DNA of 64,000 nt from Streptomyces olivaceoviridis (GCF_014650115.1 NZ_BMUI01000017.1:1-64000), one strand, 5' to 3'. Numbered from the stretch's first letter, positions 31,500 through 39,704 are shown. Numbers and translations: made by a program. Notes: generated by a model not told the origin, from the letters alone.

Positions 31500-31594
31500 G
31501 GGGCGCGGCAGGCCGGCGGGGTGCCGGGCACTTGAGGGGCGCGGCGGGCCGGCGGGGGTGATGGGCCTGAGGGGCGCGGCGGGCCGGCGGGAGT
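31497..31594. repeat. three near-identical repeats starting at the acyltransferase stop codon
   Basis: TGAGGGGCGCGGCRGGCCGG occurs at 31497, 31533 and 31568 (periods 36 and 35), each followed by CGGGNGTG. The first TGA is the acyltransferase stop codon itself, so any read-through in two of the frames meets further stops. No stable hairpin is evident. Confidence 0.8.
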
Positions 31595-31691
31595 GACGGA
31601 CCGGCGAGGAAGGCGGACCCGGCGAGGAGGCGGAGCCCGTGAGCCGGGCGCCCCATGCGCGCCGGGCGCCGCTGACCCTCCGCCGGTCCAG

Positions 31692-31877
31692 GTGGGAGCA
31701 GGCACGCGGCGGGCCCCGGTCGCCGTCACCGGACGGGGACTGGTCACCCCGGCGGGCATCGGCAGGGACGCGGCCTGGGCGGGTCTGTGCGCCGGGCGCT
31801 CCACCGCCGCCGGCATGCGCACCGGCCGGCTCGACGCCGGCGCCCGGCTGATCCGCTGGTTCGAACGCCTCGGTGGC
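31692..31877 (+). pseudogene. N-terminal fragment of a beta-ketoacyl-ACP synthase
   Basis: Starting near GTG 31692 the frame encodes RRAPVAVTGRGLVTPAGIGR and then DAAWAGLCAGRSTAA, the characteristic N-terminus of FabF-type ketosynthases (VAVTGLGxVTPxGxG...W..L.AGRS). Family homology stops after about 45 residues. The frame then runs antisense into the GNAT gene. A full enzyme needs about 400 residues, including the Cys-His-His triad, so this is a remnant. Residues of the 31500-31691 spacer show only the repeats described above. Confidence 0.55.
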
Positions 31878-32597
31878 CTACGACGTACGGTGGCCGGATC
31901 CGGACCGGGTGACCGGGCGCCGTCGGGACGATTCCTGACGGTCGCCGCAGTGCGCCGGCGTCCCGGTGTCGTGCCGGTGCCAGACGGCGTCCACCACGCG
32001 GCCGTCGGGCAGGGTGTGGCGGCGCGGACCCTGGTCGGGGACGAGACCCGCGCGGGCCAGGGCACGCCGGCTCGCGGTGTTCCCGGTCTCGGCCCCGGCC
32101 CGGACGGTGGCCAGTCCGAGATGGGTGTGGGCCAGCTCCAGGCCCGCGCGGAACAGTTCCGCGCCCAGGCCCTGGCCACGGCAGCCCGGGGCCAGCCAGC
32201 CGCCCATCTCGCCCGCCAGGTGCTGGAGTTCGAGGGCACCGGCGTAACTGAGGTCGGACCGGCGCACACAGACCAGCAGGAGCGGGTCGTCCGGGCCGGG
32301 CGTGAACGGTTCCGCCAGCTCGCGGGGGATCCGCCGGCCGTCCTCCCCGGCGGGCCGCCAGGCCAGCAGCGCCCGGCGGACAGCGGGGTCGGGCAGTACC
32401 TCGTCCGCCTTGGTGCCGAGCCACCCTTGCGCCTGCGCGTCCGCGCTCGCGGCGATCGCGGCGGCCACGTCCAGGCGGGTGCGCGGGGTGAACAGCAACA
32501 GCCGTTCGGTGGCCAGCGCATGCCGCCCGGGCCCGCACCGCCCCGGCACCGGAAGCCCCGGCGCGATCCGGCTACGGCGGAACAGCGACCAGCCCAT
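31878..32597 (-). CDS. GNAT-family N-acetyltransferase (RimJ/RimL-like)
   Basis: 239 residues from ATG 32597. ATERLLLFTPRTRLDVAAAI at the N-terminus is typical of RimJ-like enzymes. The acetyl-CoA loop is GGWLAPGCRGQGLGAELFRAG, and AGAETGNTASRRALARAGLV is the conserved C-terminal block. The last 30 residues are low-complexity and read into DNA antisense to the ketosynthase remnant, so the 3' end may have been altered by the same rearrangement. The substrate is unknown. Confidence 0.85.
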   Translation of the reverse strand: MGWSLFRRSRIAPGLPVPGRCGPGRHALATERLLLFTPRTRLDVAAAIAASADAQAQGWLGTKADEVLPDPAVRRALLAWRPAGEDGRRIPRELAEPFTPGPDDPLLLVCVRRSDLSYAGALELQHLAGEMGGWLAPGCRGQGLGAELFRAGLELAHTHLGLATVRAGAETGNTASRRALARAGLVPDQGPRRHTLPDGRVVDAVWHRHDTGTPAHCGDRQESSRRRPVTRSGSGHRTS

Positions 32598-33272
32598 GGA
32601 ACCCCCGGCACTACAGCACACACGGCGGACACGGCACCGGCCCACCGAGAGCGCGGACGCTCCGCACCGGCGGCGAATCTAGCGGGTCGCGGTCGGAGTC
32701 GCCGTACCGCTGCGGGGGCGCGGTCGGCTCAGCCGATCTGTTCCTGGGAGCCGGGCTTGGGGCGGGTGCGGGTCCAGGACGGGTCGGCGGCCGGGGTCGG
32801 GGTGGGGGTGTGGTGCATGGCTGTCCTTCGGACGAGTGGGGTGGTCCGGGGGCGGTGTGGTGCGCGGTGCGCGGGGTCCGGTGAGGCCTCTCCCTCGTCG
32901 ACGGAGGAGTGACCTCCCCGCCCGTGGCGGTGTCCTTCAGCAGACGGCCGGGGCGGGACGTGTGGCCCCGGAGGCGAGGCGGTCGGGGCCGTGGGGCCCA
33001 GGGAGTCGACCGGGGTGCTCGCCTCCGGGTGGTACGGGGGCGCCGGTCGGGACCGGCAGCCGGTGCGCATCCGGCCTCTTGGGTGGGGGTGCGGGCGTCA
33101 TGGGTCGGCCGGAGCGGCGAGTCCACTCTGGCACTCGTCAACCACGCTCCGCAACCGGCAGGTTGAAATTGGCAAGCCGTGAAGTGCATGCTGCATCTGC
33201 CAGAACGTGATCGAATGGCGACGCACACGGATCGCCTGCGAGGGTGTCCTGGGACCTGACGAGGGGGTGGGA
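32598..33272. other. intergenic stretch between the GNAT and XRE genes
   Basis: About 675 bp. Apart from a possible 29-codon gene (32729-32818, minus strand), nothing coding is convincing. From about 33160 to 33230 the sequence becomes AT-richer, with TGCATGCTGCAT repeats and TTGAAATTGG, which looks like the XRE promoter and perhaps its own binding site. Confidence 0.45.
32729..32818 (-). CDS. possible 29-residue peptide
   Basis: A short frame encoding a Thr/Pro-rich head (HHTPTPTPAAD) and a polar tail (KPGSQEQIG). GAAGGA lies 6-7 nt before ATG 32818, a good binding site for such a small frame. It has no signal peptide or membrane helix and I recognise no family. It may be chance. Confidence 0.35.
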   Translation of the reverse strand: MHHTPTPTPAADPSWTRTRPKPGSQEQIG

Positions 33273-34148
33273 GTGACCGCGGAGACCGACTGGGGCGGCG
33301 CCCCGTCCGTGCTGCGCATGATCCTCGGCAGACGGCTGGAGGAGCTGCGCACCCGGGCCGGCCTCAGCTACGCCGAGGCCGGTGCCGCCATCGGGGTCAG
33401 CCACTCCACGATCCGCCGCATGGAGGCCGCCAAGGTGGCCCGGCTGCGGCTCGCGGACGCCGAGAAACTCCTCCGGGTCTACGGCGTCACCGACCAGCAG
33501 GAGATCGACACCTTCCTGCACTCCGTGCGCGAGGCCAACAAGCGCGGCTGGTGGCACACGTACCGCGACGTCATGCCCGACTGGTTCTCCGCCTACCTCA
33601 GCCTGGAACAGGCGGCCCTGCACATCCGCGCGTACGAGAACCAGTTCGTGCACGCCCTGTTGCAGACCGAGGACTACGCCCGCGCCCTGCTCACCGCGGC
33701 CGGTCCGCACGTCTCCGCGGAGGCCACCGAGCGCCGCGTCGCCCTGCGCCTGCGCCGTCAGGAACTGCTGACCAGAGCCACGCCGCCACGGCTGTGGGTG
33801 GTGATGGACGAGACCGTGCTGCGCTGGCCGGTCGGCGGCCCCGAGGTGATGCGCGCGCAGATCGACCACCTCATCGAGGTCAACCGGCTGCCCCAGGTCA
33901 CCGTGCAGCTCATGCCGTTCGCCAACGGCCCGCACCCCGCCCTGTCGGCCGGCGCCTTCCACCTCTTCCGGTTCCGGGCCCGCGAACTGCCCGACATCGC
34001 CTATCTCAGCGGCCTCCTCGGGGCCGTCTACCTCGACAAGGCCGACGAGGTGGTGGTCTACCGGGAGGCCCTGGACCGGCTGAGCGCCCAGGCCGCGTCC
34101 GCCAGGAAGACCGAGACCCTGCTCGCCGCGCTGCGCAAGGAATGGTGA
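33273..34148 (+). CDS. XRE-family regulator with DUF5753 domain
   Basis: 291 residues from GTG 33273 (GAGGGGGTGGGA upstream). The N-terminal helix-turn-helix is LGRRLEELRTRAGLSYAEAG followed by AAIGVSHSTIRRMEAAK. The DUF5753 domain fills the rest (about 100-280), with YENQFVHALLQTEDYARALL and LPQVTVQLMPFANGPH. This family is abundant in streptomycetes and normally sits beside a DUF397 gene, but none is seen here. A DUF574 methyltransferase follows after 69 bp. In characterised relatives the protein regulates development or antibiotic production. Confidence 0.92.
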   Translation: MTAETDWGGAPSVLRMILGRRLEELRTRAGLSYAEAGAAIGVSHSTIRRMEAAKVARLRLADAEKLLRVYGVTDQQEIDTFLHSVREANKRGWWHTYRDVMPDWFSAYLSLEQAALHIRAYENQFVHALLQTEDYARALLTAAGPHVSAEATERRVALRLRRQELLTRATPPRLWVVMDETVLRWPVGGPEVMRAQIDHLIEVNRLPQVTVQLMPFANGPHPALSAGAFHLFRFRARELPDIAYLSGLLGAVYLDKADEVVVYREALDRLSAQAASARKTETLLAALRKEW

Positions 34149-34217
34149 CCCGCCCCACCACCTGCCCGTCCCGCCCTCGTACCTGCTGATGCGAAGCCCC
34201 GAGCCCCACCTGACCGA

Positions 34218-35048
34218 ATGGGAGACACGGCGTTGCCCGACAACGGATGGCCGGCCGACCGGATCGACACCGAGAACGCCCACTCCGCCCGCATCTACGA
34301 CTACATACTCGGCGGCAAGGACTACTACCCCGCCGACAAGGAGGCGGGCGACGCCATGTCCCGGGAGTGGCCCGCGCTCCCGGTGCACATGCGGGCCAAC
34401 CGCGACTTCATGAACCGTGCCGTGCGCTGGCTCGCCGAGGAGGCGGGCATGCGACAGTTCCTGGACATCGGCACCGGCGTCCCGACCTCGCCGAACCTGC
34501 ACGAGATCGCCCAGGCCGTGGCCCCCGAGTCCCGGGTCGTCTACGTCGACAACGACCCGATCGTGCTCACCCTCTCCCAGGGCCTGCTGGCCAGCGCCCC
34601 CGAGGGCCGGACGGCGTACGTCGAGGCCGACTTCCGTGACCCGGCGGCCATCCTGGACGCCCCCGAGCTGCGCGAGACCCTGGACCTGAGCAGGCCCGTC
34701 GCCCTCACCGTCATCGCGATCGTCCACTTCATGCTGGACGCGGACGACGCGGTCGGCGTCGTACGGCGGCTGCTGGAGCCGCTGCCGTCCGGCAGTCACC
34801 TCGCGATGTCCATCGGCACCGCCGAGTTCGCGCCCGAGGAGGTGGGCCGGGTCGCCCGCGAGTACGCGGCCCGCGACATGCCGATGCGGCTGCGCACCCT
34901 GGACGAGGCCCACGCGTTCTTCACGGGCCTGGACCTGGTCGAGCCGGGCATCGTCCAGGTGCACAAGTGGCACCCCGACGGCAGCGGCGAACAGGGCATC
35001 CGGGACGAGGACATCGCGATGTACGGCGCGGTCGCCCGCAAGCCGTGA
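34218..35048 (+). CDS. DUF574-family SAM-dependent methyltransferase
   Basis: 276 residues. The opening IDTENAHSARIYDYILGGKDYYPAD is diagnostic of DUF574. Motif I follows as QFLDIGTGVPTSPNLHEIA, then RVVYVDNDPIVLT. The C-terminal part has the usual alpha/beta methyltransferase segments. No target is known for the family, which often accompanies XRE/DUF397 regulators as here. ATG 34218 has no binding site, whereas TTG 34233 has GGGAGA 7 nt upstream, so translation may begin five codons later. A terminator hairpin lies at 35056-35093. Confidence 0.92.
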   Translation: MGDTALPDNGWPADRIDTENAHSARIYDYILGGKDYYPADKEAGDAMSREWPALPVHMRANRDFMNRAVRWLAEEAGMRQFLDIGTGVPTSPNLHEIAQAVAPESRVVYVDNDPIVLTLSQGLLASAPEGRTAYVEADFRDPAAILDAPELRETLDLSRPVALTVIAIVHFMLDADDAVGVVRRLLEPLPSGSHLAMSIGTAEFAPEEVGRVAREYAARDMPMRLRTLDEAHAFFTGLDLVEPGIVQVHKWHPDGSGEQGIRDEDIAMYGAVARKP

Positions 35049-35055
35049 CAGACCC

Positions 35056-35093
35056 GGGGCCGGGGTCCGACCCACCTCCCGGACCTCGGCCCC
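35056..35093 (+). terminator. terminator of the DUF574 gene
   Basis: GGGGCCGGGGTCCG pairs with CGGACCTCGGCCCC (14 bp, one G-U pair) across a 10-nt loop, 8 bp after the stop codon. Confidence 0.65.
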
Positions 35094-35145
35094 GCCTCCC
35101 GTCGTACCGACGGCCGGGGCGGTCGCCGGCCGCTACCGTGAGCCC

Positions 35146-35622
35146 ATGTACACCACCCGCGTCACCCGGCACGTGGCGGCGCCCCCGCACGCCGTCTACC
35201 GGGCCCTGACCGACCCGGAGGCGGTCGCGGCCTGGCGGGTCCCGGCCGGCATGACCGCCCGCGTGCACGCCTTCGACGCCCGCGAGGGCGGGGCCTTCCG
35301 GATCTCCCTCACCTACGACGACCCGGCCGGCGCCGGGAAGTCCGGCGGACGCACGGACACCTACCGGGGGCACTTCGCCCGGCTCGTGCCCGGCACCCTG
35401 GTCGTCGAGGTCTTCGCCTTCGAGACCGGCGACGACGCCCTGCGCCCCACGATGACCATGACGACGACGCTCACCGCGGCCGACGGCGGCACGCACGTGG
35501 AAATCCGGCACGAGGGCGTCCCCGACGCGGTCGCGCCCGAGGACAACGAACGGGGCTCCCGCATGGCGCTGGACAACCTCGCCCGACTCGTCGAGGGGCG
35601 GGAGCCACCCGCACCGGAATGA
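35146..35622 (+). CDS. SRPBCC/AHSA1-type START-like protein
   Basis: 158 residues of the helix-grip fold. VTRHVAAPPHAVYRALTDPEAVAAW is the canonical AHSA1 opening, FDAREGGAFRISLTYD follows, and the C-terminal helix is NERGSRMALDNLARLVE. The family binds hydrophobic ligands or acts as a co-chaperone-like activator; the ligand here is unknown. The binding site is weak. It appears monocistronic between the DUF574 terminator and the next promoter. Confidence 0.88.
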   Translation: MYTTRVTRHVAAPPHAVYRALTDPEAVAAWRVPAGMTARVHAFDAREGGAFRISLTYDDPAGAGKSGGRTDTYRGHFARLVPGTLVVEVFAFETGDDALRPTMTMTTTLTAADGGTHVEIRHEGVPDAVAPEDNERGSRMALDNLARLVEGREPPAPE

Positions 35623-35645
35623 CCGAAAAGAGTGGAGTGGAAAGC

Positions 35646-35674
35646 GGAACCGTGGCGCGGGAAACACGGTCTTA
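35646..35674 (+). promoter_or_regulatory. SigE-like ECF promoter
   Basis: GGAAC (35646-35650), 18 bp, then GTCTTA (35669-35674) matches the GGAAC-N18/19-GTC pattern of envelope-stress SigE promoters in streptomycetes. It lies about 60 bp upstream of a gene for a secreted protein. Confidence 0.45.
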
Positions 35675-35731
35675 GGGTCTGTCGACGGCCGGGATCGGAC
35701 CGGTCGCGAAGAAACCGGGGGAATGGGACAC

Positions 35732-36232
35732 ATGTCCATGCGCAACCGTAAGACCCTCCTCACCGCCGCGGCGCTCACGGCCGGCCTCACCCTGGCCGCC
35801 GTCACGCCCGCCCTGGCGGGGGCCTCCGCGAGCGGCACCACCCGTGCCGCCGCCGTGTCGTCCGCGCAGGGCGACCCGCGGAACGTCACCCAGCACGTGG
35901 CCGACTTCTACGGCGCCTACATCGACGCCGTCTGGGCCACCGACGACCCCACCGCCGCGGCCAGTGCCAAGGCGCTGCGCGGCTTCTACCTCTCCGCCGC
36001 CGCGCAGAAGAAGGTCGCCGCCTTCGAGAAGAAGGAACACGCCGACGGCATCCTGTTCGCGCAGAACGTGCCGGTGAAGTGGAAGGTGGCCTACACCGGC
36101 TCCGGCGCCGGTCACGCCACCAGCCGGGTCACGCTCACCTGGGGGGACGGGCCGCACCCGCAGGTCAGCCGGATCGACGTCCAGTCCGACCTGAAGACCC
36201 TGAAGATCACCGGCCTGAAGCCGGCCGGCTGA
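35732..36232 (+). CDS. secreted protein of unknown function
   Basis: About 166 residues from ATG 35732 (GGGGGA 9 nt upstream; ATG 35738 is possible). A Sec signal peptide ends near PALAGASA at residue 31. The mature domain (VTQHVADFYGAYIDAVW...LRGFYLSAAAQKKVAAFEKKEHADGILFAQNVPVKW) has a helical half and a beta half and no cysteines. I do not recognise a catalytic motif. A SigE-like promoter precedes it, so cell-envelope stress control is plausible. A strong hairpin follows. Confidence 0.75.
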   Translation: MSMRNRKTLLTAAALTAGLTLAAVTPALAGASASGTTRAAAVSSAQGDPRNVTQHVADFYGAYIDAVWATDDPTAAASAKALRGFYLSAAAQKKVAAFEKKEHADGILFAQNVPVKWKVAYTGSGAGHATSRVTLTWGDGPHPQVSRIDVQSDLKTLKITGLKPAG

Positions 36233-36245
36233 CCGGGGTACCGGA

Positions 36246-36284
36246 CACGGACCCCGCTCCGCCCCATTCGGAGCGGGGTCCGTG
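36246..36284. terminator. strong bidirectional terminator
   Basis: CACGGACCCCGCTCCG pairs perfectly with CGGAGCGGGGTCCGTG (16 bp) across the 7-nt loop CCCCATT, between two convergent genes ending at 36232 and 36333. Confidence 0.85.
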
Positions 36285-36332
36285 CCCGGCCGGGGCCCTC
36301 CCTCGGGTCGAGGCGGGCGCGTGTGCCGGGGG

Positions 36333-37091
36333 TCAGGCGTTGGGGTCGAAGGGGATGCCCGACGGCATGGAGTGCGCCAGCGCGTACTGGAAGTCGCCGT
36401 CGTCGATCTTGATGGTGGCCGCCCCGAAGTCCGCGCTCAGCAGCTTCTCGCGGTAGCCCGCCGGATAGCCGTTCCAGCCGACGAGCCGCGGATAGAACCA
36501 GCCGCCCGTCACGTTCTCCGGCGGCTCGTCGTTGGTGTTGGCGAACCGGAAGCAGTGGGTCGAGATGCCGTCCTTGTGGTAGACGACCTTCGGGTGGGTG
36601 CCGTCGAAGCGCACCGAGGAGCGGGCCGCCACCTGGTAGCCGGAGTGCTGGGACACCGAGACGTACTGAACGGTGTTGTCCTTGATCCACACCACCACGT
36701 GCTCCCAGTCGTGGGTGTGCCCGATGGCGGCGGGTCCGAGGGTCGCCTGGTCCTTCTCGAAGTAGCTGGCGTACATCACCGCGCACCAGTCGTTGTTGCA
36801 CTTCTCGCGCGAGTAGGTGTTGGCGTTGGCGAGCTGCGCGTAGTCGTGGCAGTGGCCGTTGACGTCGCCGCCCAGCTTCAGGCCGGGGTTGATGGTGCCG
36901 TCGCTGCCGATGGCGGCGGTGGCGTAACAGCCGTCCCCGTCGTAGTCGTAGGCGGGGGAGAAGGTCTGCTCCAGGCCGTCGGCGTTCTGCGGCAGCAGTT
37001 GCAGGACGTTGGCGTCGGCGGTGCCGGGCGAGGTGAGGACGAGGGCGAGCGCGCCGAGGGCGGCGGCGAGCGCGGAGGTCAACTGACGCAC
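36333..37091 (-). CDS. secreted Nep1-like (NPP1/NLP) protein
   Basis: 252 residues from GTG 37091 (AGGGAG upstream). The signal peptide ends near TADA at residue 27. The NPP1 domain contains SPAYDYDGDGCYATAAIG, two cysteines and the heptapeptide GHTHDWE (124-130), a one-residue variant of GHRHDWE. The His, Asp and Glu that coordinate the divalent cation in cytolytic NLPs are retained. In plant pathogens such proteins bind sphingolipids and kill dicot cells. In a streptomycete it may act on plants or other eukaryotes, or have lost toxicity. An AT-rich promoter patch lies at about 37155-37175. Confidence 0.9.
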   Translation of the reverse strand: MRQLTSALAAALGALALVLTSPGTADANVLQLLPQNADGLEQTFSPAYDYDGDGCYATAAIGSDGTINPGLKLGGDVNGHCHDYAQLANANTYSREKCNNDWCAVMYASYFEKDQATLGPAAIGHTHDWEHVVVWIKDNTVQYVSVSQHSGYQVAARSSVRFDGTHPKVVYHKDGISTHCFRFANTNDEPPENVTGGWFYPRLVGWNGYPAGYREKLLSADFGAATIKIDDGDFQYALAHSMPSGIPFDPNA

Positions 37092-37326
37092 GTGGGCTCC
37101 CTGTTGTCGAGGCGCCGCAGATTCTCGCAACGCCTCGGCGGGAGGGGCTACCCTCTGAACTGAATTTTGCCGCAAGGCCAGTTGAACGCGGCGGCCGAAG
37201 CCGCCCGAGTGGGTGCTGTCGTACCGCTATCCGCCGGAAGTCAGGCGTTCCCCCTGGTTCCGGCGGTAAGAGGCGGTTCGGGCCGATGTCCGGGTCGTGC
37301 GTCGGCGGCGTCCGTGCCGGGCTCGC

Positions 37327-38469
37327 TCAGCCGTGGCGGGCCATCTCGCCGCGGCCGTGGTGGCGGCGCTCGACGGGGGTGCGGTGCACCGCGATGAGCG
37401 CGGCGTCGTCGCCGAGCCGGCCGCCGACGTGGGCGAGCAGATCGCGCCGCAGGTGGTGCATCAGCGCCTCGGGGCTGTCCCCGGTCCACCGCGCGACCCG
37501 GTCGGCCAGCGGATAGAACCGGCCGTGCTCGTCCCGGGCCTCCATGACCCCGTCCGTGTAGAGCAGCAGCGTGTCGCCCGGCTCGAAGGAGAACACGTCC
37601 AGGGTGTGCTCGGCACCCGCGTGCACCCCGAGCGGCGGCGACGGGTGCAGACTCGGGACGGTCACGACGTGACCGGGACTCAGCAGCAGCGGCGGTGGAT
37701 GACCGCAACTGGTCATCCGGGTGACCGGGTCGCGGTCCGGGATGTCCACGAGCAGCGCCGTGGCGAACCGCTCGCCCTCTTCCTCCGGAGTCTCCAGATC
37801 GGCCGCGTAGCGGGTGACGCTCTGGTCCAGCCGGGTCGCCAGCTCGTCCAGCGGGATGTGCCGGTAGGCGCTCTCCCGGAACGAGCCGAGCAGCAGCGCG
37901 GCCTCGCCGATGGCGGGCAGCCCCTTGCCGCGGACATCGCCGATGAGGAGTCGGACCGAGCCGTCGCACACGGCCGCCGCGTAGAGATCGCCGCCGATCT
38001 GGGCCTCGTCCTCCGCGGCCAGGTACAGCGAGGCGATCCGCAGCGGGCCGATCTGCTCGGGCAACGGCCACATCAGGACGTGCTGCGCGGCTTCGGCGAC
38101 CGTGCGGACCTTGGCGAGCTGGGTCTGCCGGCGCTCGCGCAGGACGCTGTAGACGACGGTGAGCACCACGAGGATCGCGAGGGTGATGATCTGCACGATG
38201 TGATTGGTGGTGGCGAGACCGCCGCGGTGGACGCCGATGAGCAACTGGGCGGTCAGCGCCAGTGCCCCGATGCCCGCCGTCGCCCGGGGGCCGGCGAAGG
38301 AGGGCGTGAGCGCGGGCGCGATCACCAGGGCCGGTCCGAGATGGATGTCCCAGGGCAGCCGCAGGTCCGCCACCGTGATCACCACGATGAGCAGGACCGG
38401 GAGCACCAGCAGCGCGTGGACCGACTGCCACCGCTGCCGGAGGCGGATGCGCGCGGCCCCGGGTGCCAT
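37327..38469 (-). CDS. membrane-bound SpoIIE/PP2C phosphatase
   Basis: 380 residues from ATG 38469. About four helices form an N-terminal membrane region (20-115). A short linker leads to the PP2C/SpoIIE domain (about 140-360) with IGGDLYAAAVCDGSVRLLIGDVRGKG, SCGHPPPLLL, LLLYTDGVMEARD and GGRLGDDAALIAV. There is no GAF, PAS or HATPase domain. It should dephosphorylate a STAS-type anti-anti-sigma factor in response to a membrane signal. The operon starting at 38743 is divergent. Confidence 0.9.
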   Translation of the reverse strand: MAPGAARIRLRQRWQSVHALLVLPVLLIVVITVADLRLPWDIHLGPALVIAPALTPSFAGPRATAGIGALALTAQLLIGVHRGGLATTNHIVQIITLAILVVLTVVYSVLRERRQTQLAKVRTVAEAAQHVLMWPLPEQIGPLRIASLYLAAEDEAQIGGDLYAAAVCDGSVRLLIGDVRGKGLPAIGEAALLLGSFRESAYRHIPLDELATRLDQSVTRYAADLETPEEEGERFATALLVDIPDRDPVTRMTSCGHPPPLLLSPGHVVTVPSLHPSPPLGVHAGAEHTLDVFSFEPGDTLLLYTDGVMEARDEHGRFYPLADRVARWTGDSPEALMHHLRRDLLAHVGGRLGDDAALIAVHRTPVERRHHGRGEMARHG

Positions 38470-38742
38470 GCCTACCAGCGTGCTCCCGGCCCGGTCGACC
38501 GGCCACTCGCTGAGTGCCGCCGCCTCACGGCGCCCGCCGTCGCGGCCCGGTCGGCCGTCGGCACCGGCACAGGCGGGCCGGGGCCCGGCCGACCCCGCTC
38601 CGGCCCCTGGGACCCCGGCGTTCGTCGTCGAATGAGTGAAGCCTTTCGGTGACACCGTGTCGCCGACGGCGCGCCGGGTACCCGTACGCACCCCGGGGCC
38701 GAACCGGCCGCCCCGGGACGCAGGGTGCCGAATGGAGAGGTC

Positions 38743-39429
38743 ATGACGCACAACGGGGAGGACACCGCGCCCCTCCGGCGACCGGAGGTCACCGAACTCC
38801 GCCTCGCCCCGGACGGGGCCGGCCTGGAGTTCGCGTCCGCGCCGGAACCGGCGCAACTGCCGCACGACCGCAGCCAGGCGATCCTGGAGGCCGCCAAGGA
38901 GATCGGCTCGCTCCTCAAACGCGCGGGCCACCCCTTCGCGCTCGCCGGGAGCGTGGCCGTCTACGCCCACGGCGGCAGCCGCTACCTCCAGCACGACGCG
39001 GACTTCGCCGTCCTGCCCGACGACGCCGAGGCGGTGGCCGTCACGCTGAGCGAGGCCGGCCTGCCCGTGCGGACCCCTCCGGAGGACTGGCTGCTGAAGA
39101 CCACCTGCCACGGGCAGAACATCGACATCATCTTCGCGCTGGCCCACCAGCCCGTCACCCGGGACATGCTCGACCGGGCCCATGTCCTGCCGGTCGACTC
39201 GGTGCTCATGCCGGTCCTGTCGCCGACCGACCTGATCCGCAGCCTGATCAGCGCCTTCTCCGAGCACTACTGCGACTTCGGGTCGGTGCTGCCGGTGGCC
39301 CGCGCCGTCCGCGAGAAGGTCGACTGGGACGAGGTCCGCGCGACCTGCGGCGGCCAGCCCATGCCGGCCGCCTTCCTCTTCCTCCTCGAACGGCTGAACG
39401 TGATCGATGCCCAGGAGGGGCAGCCATGA
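38743..39429 (+). CDS. nucleotidyltransferase of the polymerase-beta/MNT fold
   Basis: 228 residues from ATG 38743 with GGAGAGG 3-9 nt upstream. The fold signature is LAGSVAVYAHGGSRYLQHDADFAV: Gly-Ser at 69-70 and the metal-binding pair Asp85/Asp87. This matches predicted nucleotidyltransferases related to AbiEii/MNT proteins. It may transfer a nucleotide to a protein, RNA or small molecule. Its stop overlaps the next start (ATGA), and the third gene overlaps likewise, so three proteins are made in a coupled operon: nucleotidyltransferase, BON-like, phosphoesterase. No HEPN partner is seen, so a classic MNT/HEPN toxin-antitoxin pair is not supported. Confidence 0.8.
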   Translation: MTHNGEDTAPLRRPEVTELRLAPDGAGLEFASAPEPAQLPHDRSQAILEAAKEIGSLLKRAGHPFALAGSVAVYAHGGSRYLQHDADFAVLPDDAEAVAVTLSEAGLPVRTPPEDWLLKTTCHGQNIDIIFALAHQPVTRDMLDRAHVLPVDSVLMPVLSPTDLIRSLISAFSEHYCDFGSVLPVARAVREKVDWDEVRATCGGQPMPAAFLFLLERLNVIDAQEGQP

Positions 39430-39704
39430 CCGACACGAGCCCGCCGCCCCCGTCGGCGGCAGGGAGCCTCGACTACCGCGTCGCCCACCTCGCCGAGCAC
39501 CTGGCCTCGGGAGACCTCGGGGAACTCGGCGTGCGGCTCGACCTGCGCGGCGACGCCGTCCTGCTCACCGGCACCGTGCCGTCCACCCAGTGCCGGGACG
39601 ACATCCTGCGCATGGCCCGCGAGGAACTGGCGGGGCACCCGGTCCACAGCGACCTGCGCATCGCCGGGACCTCCTCGCCCGACCACGGAGAGGACCTGAC
39701 ATGA
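39426..39704 (+). CDS. small BON-domain-like protein
   Basis: 92 residues. RVAHLAEHLASGDLGELGVRLDLRGDAVLLTGTVPSTQCRDDILRMAREEL has the alpha-beta-beta layout and the central GDAVLLTGTV glycine of BON domains, which bind phospholipids or other ligands. There is no signal peptide, so it is predicted to be cytoplasmic, unlike most BON proteins. It overlaps both neighbours by 4 bp (ATGA), implying matched synthesis with the nucleotidyltransferase and the phosphoesterase. Confidence 0.75.
   Translation: MTDTSPPPPSAAGSLDYRVAHLAEHLASGDLGELGVRLDLRGDAVLLTGTVPSTQCRDDILRMAREELAGHPVHSDLRIAGTSSPDHGEDLT

Noticed and set aside
38743..39704. MNT/HEPN-type toxin-antitoxin pair
   Set aside because: The partner gene encodes a BON-like protein, with no HEPN Rx4-6H motif.
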